The notes beneath the pieces were generated by a model. The model searched no databases, was not told where the DNA came from, and was given only the letters and a program-made list of their open reading frames with translations. 64,000 nt of DNA from an uncultured Helicobacteraceae bacterium (GTDB taxonomy: Bacteria > Campylobacterota > Campylobacteria > Campylobacterales > Helicobacteraceae), in contig CALUTR010000004.1 of NCBI GenBank assembly GCA_944323755.1, forward strand, positions 177,340-241,339, given 5' to 3'. Shown here piece after piece: positions 63,629 to 64,000 of this stretch. The position numbers and the translations under genes are program-made. How positions within the stretch are numbered: position 1 is the first letter of the stretch; each line of letters opens with the position of its first letter.

Positions 63629-63658
63629 AGCAGATTTTATTAAAATCTGCTTTATTTT
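63629..63658 (+). terminator. Intrinsic terminator of topA-bioB
   Basis: A 10-bp stem, AGCAGATTTT (63629-63638) and AAAATCTGCT (63642-63651), a 3-base loop, then TTTATTTT. It starts 1 base after the bioB stop and its tail abuts the convergent pilin gene. Confidence 0.8.
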
Positions 63659-64000
63659 AGAACTTCACAGCTCCAGTTGTTGCAAGAGGGATAATTCTAT
63701 TGCTTCCACTTGGGTAAGATTCTTTTAATCCTTTACAGAATGTTCCACCATTACCATTTTGGCCAGCACCTCCAGCTAAGTTTATGTTTTCAGGATTAAA
63801 TATTAAGTTACCATTAGCTGTATCTAGTGTAATTATTGCTCCACATCCACCAGTAGTCCCAGCAGCTCCATTAGATGTAACATTTCCAAGTGGTTGAATC
63901 CCATTATTATTATTATTTGCTCCATGTCCACCTACCTGCCATCTACCTCTATCTAATCCACCTGTATCTATCATCCATTCACCCCAGCTAGAGAATCCAG
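63657..64000 (-). CDS. Type IV pilin/pseudopilin-like protein, copy B (truncated by window edge)
   Basis: The C-terminal 114 codons of a second pilin; the N-terminal signal and helix are beyond base 64000, and the frame is open to the edge. From SGFSSWGEWMIDTGGLDRGR on it matches copy A at both ends, but the centre differs and is richer in Asn and Gly, including a run of five Asn. The two-cysteine layout is kept (GGCGAII and FCKGL). It is convergent with bioB. Confidence 0.82.
   Translation of the reverse strand, partial: GFSSWGEWMIDTGGLDRGRWQVGGHGANNNNNGIQPLGNVTSNGAAGTTGGCGAIITLDTANGNLIFNPENINLAGGAGQNGNGGTFCKGLKESYPSGSNRIIPLATTGAVKF

Noticed and set aside
1..64000. CRISPR arrays, insertion sequences, prophage or restriction-modification genes
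   Set aside because: No regularly spaced repeats, transposases, integrases or phage or methylase operons were found; gene order is conserved housekeeping throughout.

Overview
The window is a gene-dense, AT-rich chromosomal segment (roughly one third G+C by eye) from a flagellated member of the Campylobacterota, almost certainly a Helicobacter. The evidence is established-knowledge synteny with H. pylori: M23 peptidase-minC-lpxC-tsaB-thrB-ylxR-infB-rbfA-rimP; mobA-flhB; rppH-lysC-hobA-holB-folP; rluD-FN3 lipoprotein-trmB-ftsE-ftsX-envC-like-flaG-fliD-fliS; and the Maf-like gene-flaB-topA trio. HobA and the FlaB-type flagellin are particularly diagnostic. The split MacAB/TolC-like efflux operon and the pilin genes suggest a non-pylori, probably enterohepatic species, but that is inference.

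Layout. 1-8 kb: the C-terminal part of dnaG, a sigma54-driven lipoprotein pair, glnA, mobA-flhB, a catalytic M23 peptidase and minC. 8-18 kb: lpxC, a TsaB-like gene, thrB and the infB translation cluster, then ribD, a methyltransferase, a cysteine-cluster protein, a TPR protein, a decayed TrpC-like gene, ferredoxin and a lipoprotein. 18-23 kb (minus): a four-gene ABC efflux operon. 23-29 kb: a glycosyltransferase, then cysE, speA, a membrane protein, ybeY and hemW on the minus strand. 28.7-33.6 kb: rppH-lysC-hobA-holB-folP and an unknown gene. 33.6-36 kb (minus): rodA, a CAU-anticodon tRNA and an arylsulfotransferase-like gene. 36-47 kb: rluD through the FtsEX/EnvC-like genes into the flagellar cap cluster, ending with dapD. 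47-52 kb (minus): a type IV pilin-like gene, a DUF89 protein, DUF3972, purE, an MFS transporter, YciI and DUF2147. 52-64 kb: nspC, a GlcG-like protein, gatB, agmatine deiminase, tsaD, the Maf-like gene with flaB, topA, bioB and a second pilin running off the end.

How the genes work together. Flagellar functions recur: flhB (export gate), flaG-fliD-fliS (cap and chaperone), flaB with a coupled Maf-like gene, and two nearly identical sigma54 promoters at opposite ends of the window. SpeA, agmatine deiminase and NspC cover steps of agmatine-to-spermidine synthesis from three separate loci. Cell-envelope shape and division are represented by the M23 peptidase, MinC, RodA, FtsEX and a degenerate LytM protein.

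The most unusual signals are an over-represented palindrome, TAGAWTCTA (26 copies located by eye, about 1.6 expected from base composition); two pilin paralogues with nearly identical end blocks and a diverged centre; a ten-base homopolymer beside the putative promoter of the first pilin; and the matched sigma54 promoters. No gene-free stretch exceeds 300 bases, and no insertion sequence, CRISPR array, rRNA or prophage was seen.
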